From: Actinocatenispora comari | GTDB taxonomy: Bacteria; Actinomycetota; Actinomycetes; Mycobacteriales; Micromonosporaceae | Length of the DNA stretch: 64,000 nt | Reading direction: 5' to 3' | Assembly: GCF_017312725.1 (NCBI RefSeq) | Contig: NZ_BOPO01000113.1 | Location: 84,416 to 148,415, forward strand | Shown: positions 1 through 7,752 of the stretch, in pieces | How the letters are laid out: each line of letters starts with the position of its first letter | How positions within the stretch are numbered: position 1 is the stretch's first letter | Notes under the pieces: generated by a model | Databases searched by the model: none | Seen by the model: the letters and a program-made list of their open reading frames with translations, nothing else | Told to the model about the DNA's origin: nothing | Made by a program: the position numbers and the translations under genes

Positions 1-808
1 CGGCCTGCTCGTAGCCCATCCGTACCGCGAGGCGGTTGTAGAAGTTCTGCTCGCGCGAGCCCATCCCGCCGACGTAGAGAGCGGCGTACCCGCGGATCGG
101 CTCGGCGCAGGCCTGCTCGTCGTCGCCGACCACGACCGGAACCGTGGGCACCACGTCGAAGCCGTCGAGGGTCCTGCCGATCCTGGCGCGGCCGGCCTCG
201 ACGTGCCTGAGCTGCTCGGCGGCGAACTCCGGGGCGAGGAACACGGCCAGCCACCCGTCCACCAGTTCGCCGGCGAGCTCCAGGTTGCGGGGACCGACGG
301 CGGCGAGGTACATCGGGATCTCGCGGGTCGGGTGCACGGTCAGCCGCAGCGCCTTGCCCGGCCCGTCCGGCAGCGGCAGCTGGTAGAACTGCCCGTCGTA
401 GGCGACCGGCTTGCGGTGCAGCGCCAGCCGGACGATGTCGACGTACTCCCGGGTGCGGGCCAGCGGCTTGGCGAACCGGACGCCGTGCCAGCCCTCGGAG
501 ACCTGCGGGCCGGAGACGCCGAGGCCGAGCCGGAACCGGCCGTTCGAGATGCCGTCGATGGTGGCGGCGGTCATCGCGGTCATCGCCGGGGAGCGGGCCG
601 GGATCTGCATGATCGCGCTGCCCAGGTCGATGCGCTCGGTCTGGCCGGCGAGCCAGGCGAGCATCGTCGGCGAGTCCGACCCGTACGCCTCGGCCGCCCA
701 GAGCACCGAGTAGCCCAGCCGGTCGGCCTCCTGCGCCAGGGCCAGGTGGGCGCGCGGGTCGTTGCCGGCACCCCAGTACCCGAGGTTGAGTCCGAGCCGC
801 ATCCCCAT
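1..808 (-). CDS. LLM-class F420-dependent oxidoreductase, C-terminus cut by window edge
   Basis: The 269 visible residues form the N-terminal part of a luciferase-like (LLM) TIM-barrel oxidoreductase that would use coenzyme F420. The protein opens MGMRLGLNLGYWG, followed by LGYSVLWAAEAYGSDSPT and GRFRLGLGVSGPQV. These are hallmark strands of the actinobacterial F420-dependent LLM family, and the order of motifs is intact. The start at 808 has GGAGG five bases upstream; a second in-frame ATG follows at 802. The stop lies outside the window. The gene is divergent from the aldo/keto reductase, with about 145 bp between them in which I see no clear operator. The substrate cannot be told from the sequence. 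Confidence 0.9.
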   Translation of the reverse strand, partial: MGMRLGLNLGYWGAGNDPRAHLALAQEADRLGYSVLWAAEAYGSDSPTMLAWLAGQTERIDLGSAIMQIPARSPAMTAMTAATIDGISNGRFRLGLGVSGPQVSEGWHGVRFAKPLARTREYVDIVRLALHRKPVAYDGQFYQLPLPDGPGKALRLTVHPTREIPMYLAAVGPRNLELAGELVDGWLAVFLAPEFAAEQLRHVEAGRARIGRTLDGFDVVPTVPVVVGDDEQACAEPIRGYAALYVGGMGSREQNFYNRLAVRMGYEQA

Positions 809-954
809 CCGTGCCTCCGATCACCGACATGCCCGACATTACCGACAGGCCGCGCGAGCGTACGCCGGCCGGCGGCTCCTGAGCGTGCAGGGTACTGGCG
901 AGCGCGCGGCGGGTCGCCGCCGGTGGGTGGATGCGCGCCGGTACCGTCCGCTGC

Positions 955-1923
955 ATGGAGCAGCGCGCGCTCGGCCGCACCGGCCTGCGGGTGTCCCGGG
1001 TGGGGCTGGGCACCATGACCTGGGGACGCGACACCGACCCGGACGACGCCGCGGCCCAGCTCAAGTCGTTCGTCGACGCCGGCGGCACGCTGATCGACAC
1101 CGCCGACGTGTACGCCGACGGGGACGCCGAGCAGATCGTCGGCAACCTGCTCGACGCCCTGGTCCCCCGCTCCGAGCTGGTCATCGCGACCAAGGCCGGG
1201 CTGCGGCCGAGCACCAACCGGCGGCGCGACTCCAGCCGGGTGCACCTGCTGCGCACCCTGGACGCCTCGCTGGCCCGGCTCGGCACCGACTACGTCGACC
1301 TGTGGCAGCTGCACGGCTACGACCCGCTCACGCCGATGGAGGAGACGCTCGCGACGCTGGACCACGCGGTGTCCTCCGGCCGGGTCCGCTACGTGGGCAT
1401 CTCCAACTTCTCCGGCTGGCAGACGGCGAAGTCGGCCACCTGGCAGCGGGCCTGGCCGGGGCGTACCCCGCTGGTGTCCGCGCAGGTGGAGTACTCGCTG
1501 GTGGAGCGCAGTGCCGAGCGCGAGGTGGTGCCGGCCTGCCAGGACCTCGGCATCGGCATCCTGCCCTGGTCTCCGCTCGGCCGCGGCGTGCTGACCGGCA
1601 AGTACCGGCACGGCACCCCGGCCGACTCGCGGGCCGCCTCGCCCCAGTTCGACCGGTTCGTGGAGCGCTACCTGGACGACACGTCGGCCGGCATCGTCGA
1701 GGCGGTCGCCACCGCCGCCGACGGGCTCGGCGTGTCCCCCCTCGCGGTGTCCCTCGCCTGGGTACGCGACCAGCCCGGTGTCGTCGCCCCGATCGTCGGC
1801 GCCCGTACCGTCGGGCAGCTGCTCGGCTCGCTGCAGGCCGAGGCGCTCACCCTGCCGCCGGAGATCCAGTACGCGCTGGACGACGTCTCCTCCCCCGCCC
1901 TGGGCGGCATCGGGCCGGGGTGA
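955..1923 (+). CDS. Aldo/keto reductase
   Basis: A 322-aa NADPH-dependent aldo/keto reductase of the bacterial type (EQRALGRTGLRVS start). The catalytic tetrad is present as Asp48, Tyr53, Lys80 (IATKAGL) and His120 (WQLHGYD). The C-terminal nucleotide-binding segment (VVAPIVGARTVGQL) is also intact, so the enzyme should be active on some carbonyl compound. ATG 955 was chosen because it matches the family start; an in-frame ATG at 931 would add eight residues that look non-homologous. The Shine-Dalgarno is weak for both. A small DUF5703 gene follows on the same strand about 55 bases later and is probably co-transcribed. Confidence 0.93.
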   Translation: MEQRALGRTGLRVSRVGLGTMTWGRDTDPDDAAAQLKSFVDAGGTLIDTADVYADGDAEQIVGNLLDALVPRSELVIATKAGLRPSTNRRRDSSRVHLLRTLDASLARLGTDYVDLWQLHGYDPLTPMEETLATLDHAVSSGRVRYVGISNFSGWQTAKSATWQRAWPGRTPLVSAQVEYSLVERSAEREVVPACQDLGIGILPWSPLGRGVLTGKYRHGTPADSRAASPQFDRFVERYLDDTSAGIVEAVATAADGLGVSPLAVSLAWVRDQPGVVAPIVGARTVGQLLGSLQAEALTLPPEIQYALDDVSSPALGGIGPG

Positions 1924-1978
1924 GCACCAGATGACGCTGGACTGGCGATCCGGTGACGCCATTGGGCAGGATCGGGGG

Positions 1979-2182
1979 GTGCCATCCGACTACGAGTACG
2001 TTCCGCTCCGGATCCCGCCGGACGTGGACCGGCTCACCGCGGCCGTCCGACTCGCCATCCAGGCCGAGTTCGGCGGCTGGGAGCTGGCCACCGTCCGGCT
2101 GTTCCGCGACGGCAGTCGCCAGGTGATGCTGCGCCGGCGGCGCAGACAGGCCGAGCCCCCGCTGCCCGGCCTCTCCTACTGA
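1979..2182 (+). CDS. DUF5703 family small protein
   Basis: A 67-aa basic protein with the DUF5703 pattern YEYVPLRIP, then FGGWELATVRLFRDGSR, then an Arg-rich tail. This family is widespread in actinomycetes and its function is unknown. GTG 1979 was chosen because it puts the family start (PSDYEYV) at the N-terminus and has AGGA upstream. An ATG at 1931 would add 16 unrelated residues. It follows the aldo/keto reductase on the same strand and faces the minus-strand hypothetical gene, with only 45 bases between stops. Confidence 0.8.
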   Translation: MPSDYEYVPLRIPPDVDRLTAAVRLAIQAEFGGWELATVRLFRDGSRQVMLRRRRRQAEPPLPGLSY

Positions 2183-2227
2183 AGCGGCCACCGTCCAGCG
2201 GCGACCCGCGACGGGGCCGCCGCCGGC

Positions 2228-2848
2228 TCAGCGTGGTTCGGGTGATTCCTCCACGTACTCGTCGAACCGGAACAGCGGCAGCTCGGCCGCGTCGGCCACG
2301 AACGGGTCGTCCTCGTCCTCGTCGTCGGATTCCGCCGCACCGGGCGGCAGCTGACTGACCGTGACCACGCCGCGCAGCGGCTCCAGTTCCGGCACGTCCA
2401 GCGAACCGAGCGCGCCGTCGCCGGACTGCATCAGCTCCGCCACCGCCGCCCCGACGGTGTCGATCGGCTCGGCCGTGCTCTCCGCGTGCGGCGCCGCCCG
2501 GCGGATCGTCTCCGCGGCGCGCAGCAGCGCGGCCACGCTGGGTACGGTGAAGTCGCGGCGCTGCCGGACCGAGATGGTGACCTGCTGGTCGGTCTCGGCG
2601 TCGGGCGCCGGCGCCCACTGTCGGTCCGCCTCGGTCGGGTCGATCGGCTCCAGGTCCCACGGCGTGACCTCACCGAACGTGTCGAGCAGCAGTTCGTCGT
2701 AGCCGAACGAGGCGTTGTTGAGCGCCACGTAGCTGCGCCACACCGCCTCGTCGTCCGAGCGCCCGCCGGCGGCGCGGACCGCGGCGAGATGCGCCCGCGC
2801 GGCCTCGACCACCTGGTCCAGCGCGGCTTCGAGATCGGGGTCGGTCAT
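2228..2848 (-). CDS. Hypothetical acidic protein next to M20 peptidase
   Basis: A 206-aa soluble acidic protein without signal peptide or membrane segment. The N-terminal half is helical (LEAALDQVVEAARAHLAAV). A central part (ITVSVRQRRDF-like strand, then VPSVAALLRAAETIRRA) is followed by a very acidic run (ESDDEDEDDPF) and the end ELPLFRFDEYVEE. I do not recognise a functional domain. The start at 2848 has GGAGGA correctly spaced. It lies 54 bases downstream of the M20 peptidase gene on the same strand and is probably in its operon. Confidence 0.85.
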   Translation of the reverse strand: MTDPDLEAALDQVVEAARAHLAAVRAAGGRSDDEAVWRSYVALNNASFGYDELLLDTFGEVTPWDLEPIDPTEADRQWAPAPDAETDQQVTISVRQRRDFTVPSVAALLRAAETIRRAAPHAESTAEPIDTVGAAVAELMQSGDGALGSLDVPELEPLRGVVTVSQLPPGAAESDDEDEDDPFVADAAELPLFRFDEYVEESPEPR

Positions 2849-2902
2849 CGACTCCTCCGATGGGTGCGGTCGGCGGCGGCCCGGCCGGCCGCCGCCGCGG
2901 GC

Positions 2903-4234
2903 TCAGCAGTGGGCGAAGAAGCGGTCCAGGACCCGGACGCCGAACCGCAGCGCGTCGACCGGGACCCGCTCGTCGACACCGTGGAACAGGCCGGTGAAGT
3001 CCAGGTCGGCGGGCAGCTTCAGCGGCGCGAACCCGAAGTGCCGGATGCCCAGCCGGCCCAGCGCCTTGCCGTCGGTCCCACCGAACATCATGTACGGCAC
3101 CGGCCGGGCGCCGGCGTCGTGGTGCCGCAGCGACTCGGCCATCGCGTCCACCAGCGGCCCGTTGAAGTCGGTCTCCAGCGCCGGCTGGTGCTGCTCGTAG
3201 GCGATCTCGACGTCGGCGCCGGCCAGCCGCTGAATCTCGGCGAGGAAGCCGTCCTCGTGCCCGGGCAGCGCCCGGCCGTCGACGGTCGCGTGCGCCTCGC
3301 CGGGCACCACGTTCGTCTTGTACCCGGCCGACAGCATCGTCGGGTTGGCGGTGTTGCGCACGGTGGCACCGATCGCCCGGGCCATCGGCCCGAGCTTGGC
3401 GATCACCTGCTCCGGCCGCTCCGGATCCAGCTCCACCCCGTACGCGTCGGACACCTCGTCGAGGAACCGGCGCACCGTCGGGGTCAGCTCCACCGGGAAC
3501 TCGTGCGCGCTGATCCGGGCCACCGCCCGGCACATCGCGGCGACCGCGTTGTCGTGGTGCACCATCGAGCCGTGCCCGGGCGCGCCGCGGGCCGTCAGCC
3601 GCATCCAGTTGAGGCCCTTCTCGGCCGTCTGGATCAGGTAGAGCCGCAGGTCGTCGGAGACCGAGACCGAGTAGCCGCCGACCTCGCCGATCGCCTCGGT
3701 GACGCCCTCGAACAGTTCGGCGTGGTGCTCGATCACGTGGTGCGCGCCGTAGGTGGAGCCGGCCTCCTCGTCGGCGAAGAACGCCAGCACCAGGTCGCGC
3801 GGCGGCACCGAACCGGTACGCCGCCACTGGCGGACCAGCGCCAGCACCATCGCGTCGAAGTCCTTCATGTCGACCGCGCCGCGGCCCCACACGTACCCGT
3901 CGCGCACCTCGCCGGAGAACGGGTGCACCTGCCACTCGGCCGGGTCGGCCGGCACCACGTCGAGGTGGCCGTGCACCAGGAGCGGCGACCGGGACGGGTC
4001 GGCACCGGGGATGCGGGCCACCAGCGACGCGCGGCCCGGCGCGCTCTCGGTCAGGAACGAGTCGATGCCCACCTCGGCCAGCTGCGCCGCCACGTACTCG
4101 GCCGCCGCCCGCTCGCCGACGCTGGTGTCGTTGTCGCCGGTGTTGGTGCTGTCGATGCGCAGCAACTCCTGGCAGATCCGCACCACCTCGTCGGTCGCGG
4201 CGGGCGGGTTCGGCCCGGAATCGGTCGTGGTCAT
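2903..4234 (-). CDS. M20/M25/M40 family zinc metallo-peptidase (dipeptidase-like)
   Basis: A 443-aa cytoplasmic M20 hydrolase. Metal ligands and catalytic residues are in place: His90 and Asp92 (LLVHGHLDVVPAD), Asp122 in WGRGAVDMKD, and Glu156/Glu157 (FFADEEAG). The dimerisation insert typical of the family follows, and the C-terminal half carries the late metal His region (PYMMFGGTDGKALGRLGI, GLFHGVDERV). The length matches family norms. The likely role is cleavage of small peptides or amidated amino acids; the substrate is not determinable. The Shine-Dalgarno is weak (GGGTGGGC). It is divergent from the response regulator-flavoprotein gene across about 220 bp, which must hold promoters for both. 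Confidence 0.93.
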   Translation of the reverse strand: MTTTDSGPNPPAATDEVVRICQELLRIDSTNTGDNDTSVGERAAAEYVAAQLAEVGIDSFLTESAPGRASLVARIPGADPSRSPLLVHGHLDVVPADPAEWQVHPFSGEVRDGYVWGRGAVDMKDFDAMVLALVRQWRRTGSVPPRDLVLAFFADEEAGSTYGAHHVIEHHAELFEGVTEAIGEVGGYSVSVSDDLRLYLIQTAEKGLNWMRLTARGAPGHGSMVHHDNAVAAMCRAVARISAHEFPVELTPTVRRFLDEVSDAYGVELDPERPEQVIAKLGPMARAIGATVRNTANPTMLSAGYKTNVVPGEAHATVDGRALPGHEDGFLAEIQRLAGADVEIAYEQHQPALETDFNGPLVDAMAESLRHHDAGARPVPYMMFGGTDGKALGRLGIRHFGFAPLKLPADLDFTGLFHGVDERVPVDALRFGVRVLDRFFAHC

Positions 4235-4457
4235 GCGCCCACCCGGCCGGTGTCTCGCTCGTTCATCCGCCCTTCATACCAGCACTGGTGGAACGGGCGG
4301 GGACACGGCCCGGCCCGGTCCTGCGGCCGGCCGCGCGGCCGTGGTGCGGGTCATGCCGGCGCCACCGCCGACGACGGCCCGGTGGCCGCGGGACGGCCGT
4401 ATCGTTGCTGGTGGCGTATCGGCGCGGGGCGCGCCGGCGGCGGGGAGGGCCAGGGAG

Positions 4458-6131
4458 ATGATCGATCGCCGAGCGGCGAAACCGGTGCTGCTGACCGTGG
4501 ACGACGATCCGGGCGTGTCCCGGGCGGTGGCCCGCGACCTGCGCCGGCGGTACGGCGAGGACTTCCGGGTGGTCCGGGCCGATTCCGGCCGGGACGCGCT
4601 CGACGCGTTGCGGGAGCTCAAGCTGCGCGGCGAGCCGGTCGCCGCGATGCTCGCCGACTACCGGATGCCGGAAATGACCGGCATCGACTTCCTGGAGCAG
4701 GCGATGGACCTGTTCCCCCGGGCGCGCCGGGCGCTGCTAACCGCGTACGCGGACACCGACGCGGCGATCCAGGCGATCAACGTGGTCGACGTCGACCACT
4801 ACCTGCTCAAGCCGTGGGACCCGCCGGAGGAGAAGCTGTACCCGGTGGTCGACGCGCTGATCGAGATGTGGCGGGCCACCGGCGAGACGCCGGTCGACGA
4901 GGTCAAGGTCGTCGGGCACCGGTGGTCGGCGCCGTCGTTCGCCGCGCGCGAGTTCCTCGCCCGCAACACCGTGCCGTACCGGTGGTTCAGCGTGGACGAA
5001 CCGGAGGGCCAGCGGCTGCTGTCCGCGGCCGGCGCCACCGCCGACGACATCCCGGTGGTGATCACCCCGGACGGCGGCGTGCTGCGGGCCCCCGGCGAGG
5101 TCGAGCTCGCCGGGGCGGTCGGGCTGTCCACCGCACCGTCCGCCGACTTCTACGACCTGGTCGTGATCGGCGCCGGGCCGGCCGGGCTCGGTGCGGCGGT
5201 CTACGGCGCCTCCGAGGGGCTGCGTACCGTGCTGGTCGAGCGGGAGGCGACCGGCGGGCAGGCCGGGCAGAGCTCCCGGATCGAGAACTACCTCGGCTTC
5301 CCGGACGGCGTCTCCGGCTCCCAGCTGACCGACCGGGCCCGCCGCCAGGCGGTCAAGTTCGGCACCGAGGTGCTCGCCGCCCGTGACGTGGTGGCGCTGG
5401 AGGCACGCGGCTCGGCCCGGGTGGTCCGGTTCGGCGACGGTACCGAGGTCGCCGCGCACGCGGTCATCCTCGCCACCGGCGTCGCCTACCGCACGCTCGA
5501 CGCGGACGGCTCCGAGCGGCTCACCGGCCGCGGCGTCTACTACGGCTCGGCGAACACCGAGGCCCCGTCCTGTGCCGGCCAACCGGTGTACGTCGTGGGC
5601 GGCGCCAACTCCGCCGGCCAGGCCGCGGTGTTCTTCTCCCGGCACGCCCGCTCGGTGACGATCCTGGTCCGCGGCGAGTCGTTGAAGCGCTCGATGTCGC
5701 ACTACCTGATCGAACAGATCGAGGCGATCGAGTCCATCACCGTGCGGCCCAACACCGTCGTCGACGAGGTGGTCGGCGACGACCACCTGGTCCGGCTGCG
5801 GCTGCGCGACCGGCTCACCGACACCGTCGACGAGGTCGACTCCAACCACCTGTTCGTGTTCATCGGCGCCCGGCCGCACACCGACTGGCTCGACGGCGTC
5901 GTGGAACGCGACCCGCTGGGCTTCGTCCGTACCGGGCCCGACCTGGTGGTCAGCGGGGAACGGCCGGCCGGCTGGACGCTGGACCGGGACCCCTACTACC
6001 TGGAGTCGAGCCTGCCGGGCGTGTTCGTCGCCGGCGACGTGCGGTCCGAGTCGGTGAAGCGGGTCGCCGCCGCCGTCGGTGAGGGCGCGATGGCCGTCAC
6101 CCTGGTGCACCGGTACCTGGAGGACCAGTGA
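4458..6131 (+). CDS. Fused response regulator / glutaredoxin-like / thioredoxin-reductase-like flavoprotein
   Basis: The 557 residues hold three modules. Residues 8-135 are a receiver with Asp15/Asp16, phospho-acceptor Asp67 (ADYRMP), Thr95 and Lys118 (LLKPW). Residues about 148-223 are a glutaredoxin-like fold, but the CxxC position reads WSAPSF. From residue 230 on there is a thioredoxin-reductase-type flavoprotein with FAD motif GAGPAG (238-243), VVGGANSAGQAA for NAD(P)H, and a C-terminal GVFVAGDVR. The usual CATC active site is replaced by EAPSCAG; Cys372 is the only cysteine in the protein. The ATG at 4458 has GGGGAGGG eight bases upstream. It is followed by a cNMP-type histidine kinase about 100 bases later, the probable partner. 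Loss of redox cysteines argues for sensing or another electron acceptor rather than thioredoxin reduction; that is inference. Confidence 0.93.
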   Translation: MIDRRAAKPVLLTVDDDPGVSRAVARDLRRRYGEDFRVVRADSGRDALDALRELKLRGEPVAAMLADYRMPEMTGIDFLEQAMDLFPRARRALLTAYADTDAAIQAINVVDVDHYLLKPWDPPEEKLYPVVDALIEMWRATGETPVDEVKVVGHRWSAPSFAAREFLARNTVPYRWFSVDEPEGQRLLSAAGATADDIPVVITPDGGVLRAPGEVELAGAVGLSTAPSADFYDLVVIGAGPAGLGAAVYGASEGLRTVLVEREATGGQAGQSSRIENYLGFPDGVSGSQLTDRARRQAVKFGTEVLAARDVVALEARGSARVVRFGDGTEVAAHAVILATGVAYRTLDADGSERLTGRGVYYGSANTEAPSCAGQPVYVVGGANSAGQAAVFFSRHARSVTILVRGESLKRSMSHYLIEQIEAIESITVRPNTVVDEVVGDDHLVRLRLRDRLTDTVDEVDSNHLFVFIGARPHTDWLDGVVERDPLGFVRTGPDLVVSGERPAGWTLDRDPYYLESSLPGVFVAGDVRSESVKRVAAAVGEGAMAVTLVHRYLEDQ

Positions 6132-6154
6132 CCGGGCGGCGAGACAGGACGCCG

Positions 6155-6235
6155 ATGAGCGAGCGCCAGCGAGCGCGACAGCATCGTGCCTCGTGGTGCC
6201 TCATGGCCGTTCCGACGAAGGAGGAACGGCCATGA
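6155..6235 (+). CDS. Possible 26-aa leader ORF overlapping the kinase start
   Basis: An open frame of 26 codons starts at ATG 6155, with AGGA five bases upstream. It ends in a TGA that overlaps the ATG of the histidine kinase gene (ATGA at 6232-6235). The peptide is basic (MSERQRARQHRASW then [12 protein letters not shown]). The last third runs through a 14-bp hairpin that buries the kinase start codon, so translating ribosomes would open it. The first part resembles a short GAGCGAGCGCCAGCGAGCG repeat, so conservation rather than coding bias must decide whether it is translated. Confidence 0.4.
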   Translation: MSERQRARQHRASWCLMAVPTKEERP

Positions 6236-6236
6236 G
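6200..6236 (+). promoter_or_regulatory. Leader hairpin with Shine-Dalgarno in loop and start codon in stem
   Basis: Perfect 14-bp inverted repeat: left arm CTCATGGCCGTTCC (6200-6213), nine-base loop (6214-6222), right arm GGAACGGCCATGAG (6223-6236). The AAGGA of the Shine-Dalgarno is in the loop and the ATG of the downstream kinase (6232-6234) lies inside the right arm. In RNA this would sequester the start codon; as DNA it could also be an operator. Either use is inference. Confidence 0.75.
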
Positions 6237-7653
6237 CATCGATCGGTCCCAGCTGGCGGGGATGGCGCTGTTCGAGCACCTCACCGACGAACAGACGGAG
6301 TGGATCGCCGAGCACGCCGACGAGGTGGCGGTGCCGGCCGGCGAGATGCTGCTGCGCGAGGGTGAGCCCGCCCGCTGCTTCTACGTGCTGCGCTCCGGCA
6401 CCCTGTCGCTGTTTCGCACCGTGCGCGGCGACGAGGTGGAGCTCAACCGCACCGATCACGTCGGGGCGTACTGCGGTGCGGTGCGGTTCTACTTCGGCGA
6501 CCAGATCGAGCAGTCGTACGACTCGGCCGTACGCGCGGTGACCGACTGCGTGTTCTACGCGCTGCCGGCGGACGAGTTCAACGCCGCGTTCGGCCGGTGG
6601 TTCCCGATGGCGGTGCACCTGCTGCAGGGCATGTTCGCCGGCAAGCGCAACACCGAGACGCTGGTGACCCAGCGGGAACGGCTGCTCGCGCTGGGCAAGC
6701 TGACCGCCGGGCTCACCCACGAGCTGAACAACCCGGCCGCCGCCGCGGTACGGGCCACCGACGCGCTGCGCGAGCGGGTCGCCGGGATGCGGCACAAGCT
6801 GTCCCTGCTCGCCGCCGGTGACCTGCACGTCCAGCAGCTCAAGCACCTCACCGGGGTGCAGGAGGAGTTCGTCGCCCGCGTCGCGAAGGCGCCGGCGCTG
6901 ACCGCGCTGGAGACCAGCGACCGCGAGGACGCGATCACCGACTGGCTGGACGAGCACGACGTCGCCCGCGGCTGGGAGATGGCGCCGGTGCTGACCGCGG
7001 CCGGCATCACCGTGGACGACCTGGACCTGCTGGCGGCCAGTACCGAGCCGGAGTTCCTGGAGCCGGCGCTGCGCTGGCTCGGGTACTCGGTGGAGACCGA
7101 GACGCTGATGAACGAGATCCAGCAGGCGGTCGTCCGCATCTCGGCGCTGGTCGGCTCGGCCAAGCAGTACTCCCAGCTCGACCGGGCGCCGCACCGCGAC
7201 GTCGACCTGACCGAGGGGCTCGACTCGACGCTGGTGATGCTGGCGGTCAAGCTCGGCGAGCACGTCACCGTGGTCAAGGAGTACGACCCGACGCTGCCGC
7301 CGGTGCCCGCCTACGCCGCCGAGCTCAACCAGGTGTGGACCAACATCATCGACAACGCGGTCGACGCGATGGACGGCGCCGGCACCCTGACCATCCGGAC
7401 CCGGCGGGAGGGCGACCGCGCGGTCGTCGAGATCGGCGACACCGGGCCGGGCATCCCGGCGGCGCTGCAGCAGCAGATCTTCGAGCCGTTCTTCACCACC
7501 AAGCCGATCGGCCAGGGCACCGGCCTCGGGCTGGACGTCAGCTGGCGGATCGTGGTCAAGCGGCACGGCGGCGACCTGCGGGTGACCTCCACACCCGGCG
7601 ACACCCGGTTCCGGATCAGCCTCCCGCTGTCCGCACCGACCGGTCAGCCCTGA
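6232..7653 (+). CDS. Sensor histidine kinase with N-terminal cyclic-nucleotide-binding-type domain
   Basis: A 473-aa soluble kinase. Residues about 10-130 are a CRP-type beta-roll ([30 protein letters not shown]) that could bind a nucleotide or another ligand. The H-box contains His163 ([13 protein letters not shown]). A helical insert follows, then a complete HATPase: N-box [11 protein letters not shown]1 [22 protein letters not shown]. No membrane segment is present. AAGGAGG precedes the start at 6232. Directly behind the receiver-flavoprotein fusion, it very probably phosphorylates Asp67 of that protein. Translation may be controlled by the leader hairpin and overlapping short ORF. The stop codon lies at the end of the first of four 19-bp tandem repeats. 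Confidence 0.93.
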   Translation: MSIDRSQLAGMALFEHLTDEQTEWIAEHADEVAVPAGEMLLREGEPARCFYVLRSGTLSLFRTVRGDEVELNRTDHVGAYCGAVRFYFGDQIEQSYDSAVRAVTDCVFYALPADEFNAAFGRWFPMAVHLLQGMFAGKRNTETLVTQRERLLALGKLTAGLTHELNNPAAAAVRATDALRERVAGMRHKLSLLAAGDLHVQQLKHLTGVQEEFVARVAKAPALTALETSDREDAITDWLDEHDVARGWEMAPVLTAAGITVDDLDLLAASTEPEFLEPALRWLGYSVETETLMNEIQQAVVRISALVGSAKQYSQLDRAPHRDVDLTEGLDSTLVMLAVKLGEHVTVVKEYDPTLPPVPAYAAELNQVWTNIIDNAVDAMDGAGTLTIRTRREGDRAVVEIGDTGPGIPAALQQQIFEPFFTTKPIGQGTGLGLDVSWRIVVKRHGGDLRVTSTPGDTRFRISLPLSAPTGQP

Positions 7654-7710
7654 ACCGACCAGTCAGCACTGAACCGACCGGTCAGCACTGAACCGACCGG
7701 CCGGCACTGG
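7635..7710 (+). repeat. Four tandem copies of a 19-bp unit spanning the kinase stop codon
   Basis: Unit ACCGACCGGTCAGCACTGA repeats at 7635, 7654, 7673 and 7692 with few mismatches; the fourth copy is the most diverged. The first copy encodes the kinase C-terminus and its final TGA is the stop codon. Each of the first three units ends in TGA. Every unit except the diverged ones holds the palindrome GACCGGTC. Confidence 0.9.
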
Positions 7711-7752
7711 TCGGCGCACGCCGACGCTGCGGAGGTCGGCCGGCCGGGACGG

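Noticed and set aside
2486..5386. Long open frame on the plus strand across three genes
   Set aside because: It is antisense to or out of phase with well-supported genes, and its Arg/Pro/Ala/Gly composition is typical of shadow frames in GC-rich DNA.
6158..6178. GAGCGAGCGCCAGCGAGCG as part of a CRISPR or insertion element
   Set aside because: A single short copy with internal repetition; no spaced array, no terminal repeats and no transposase.
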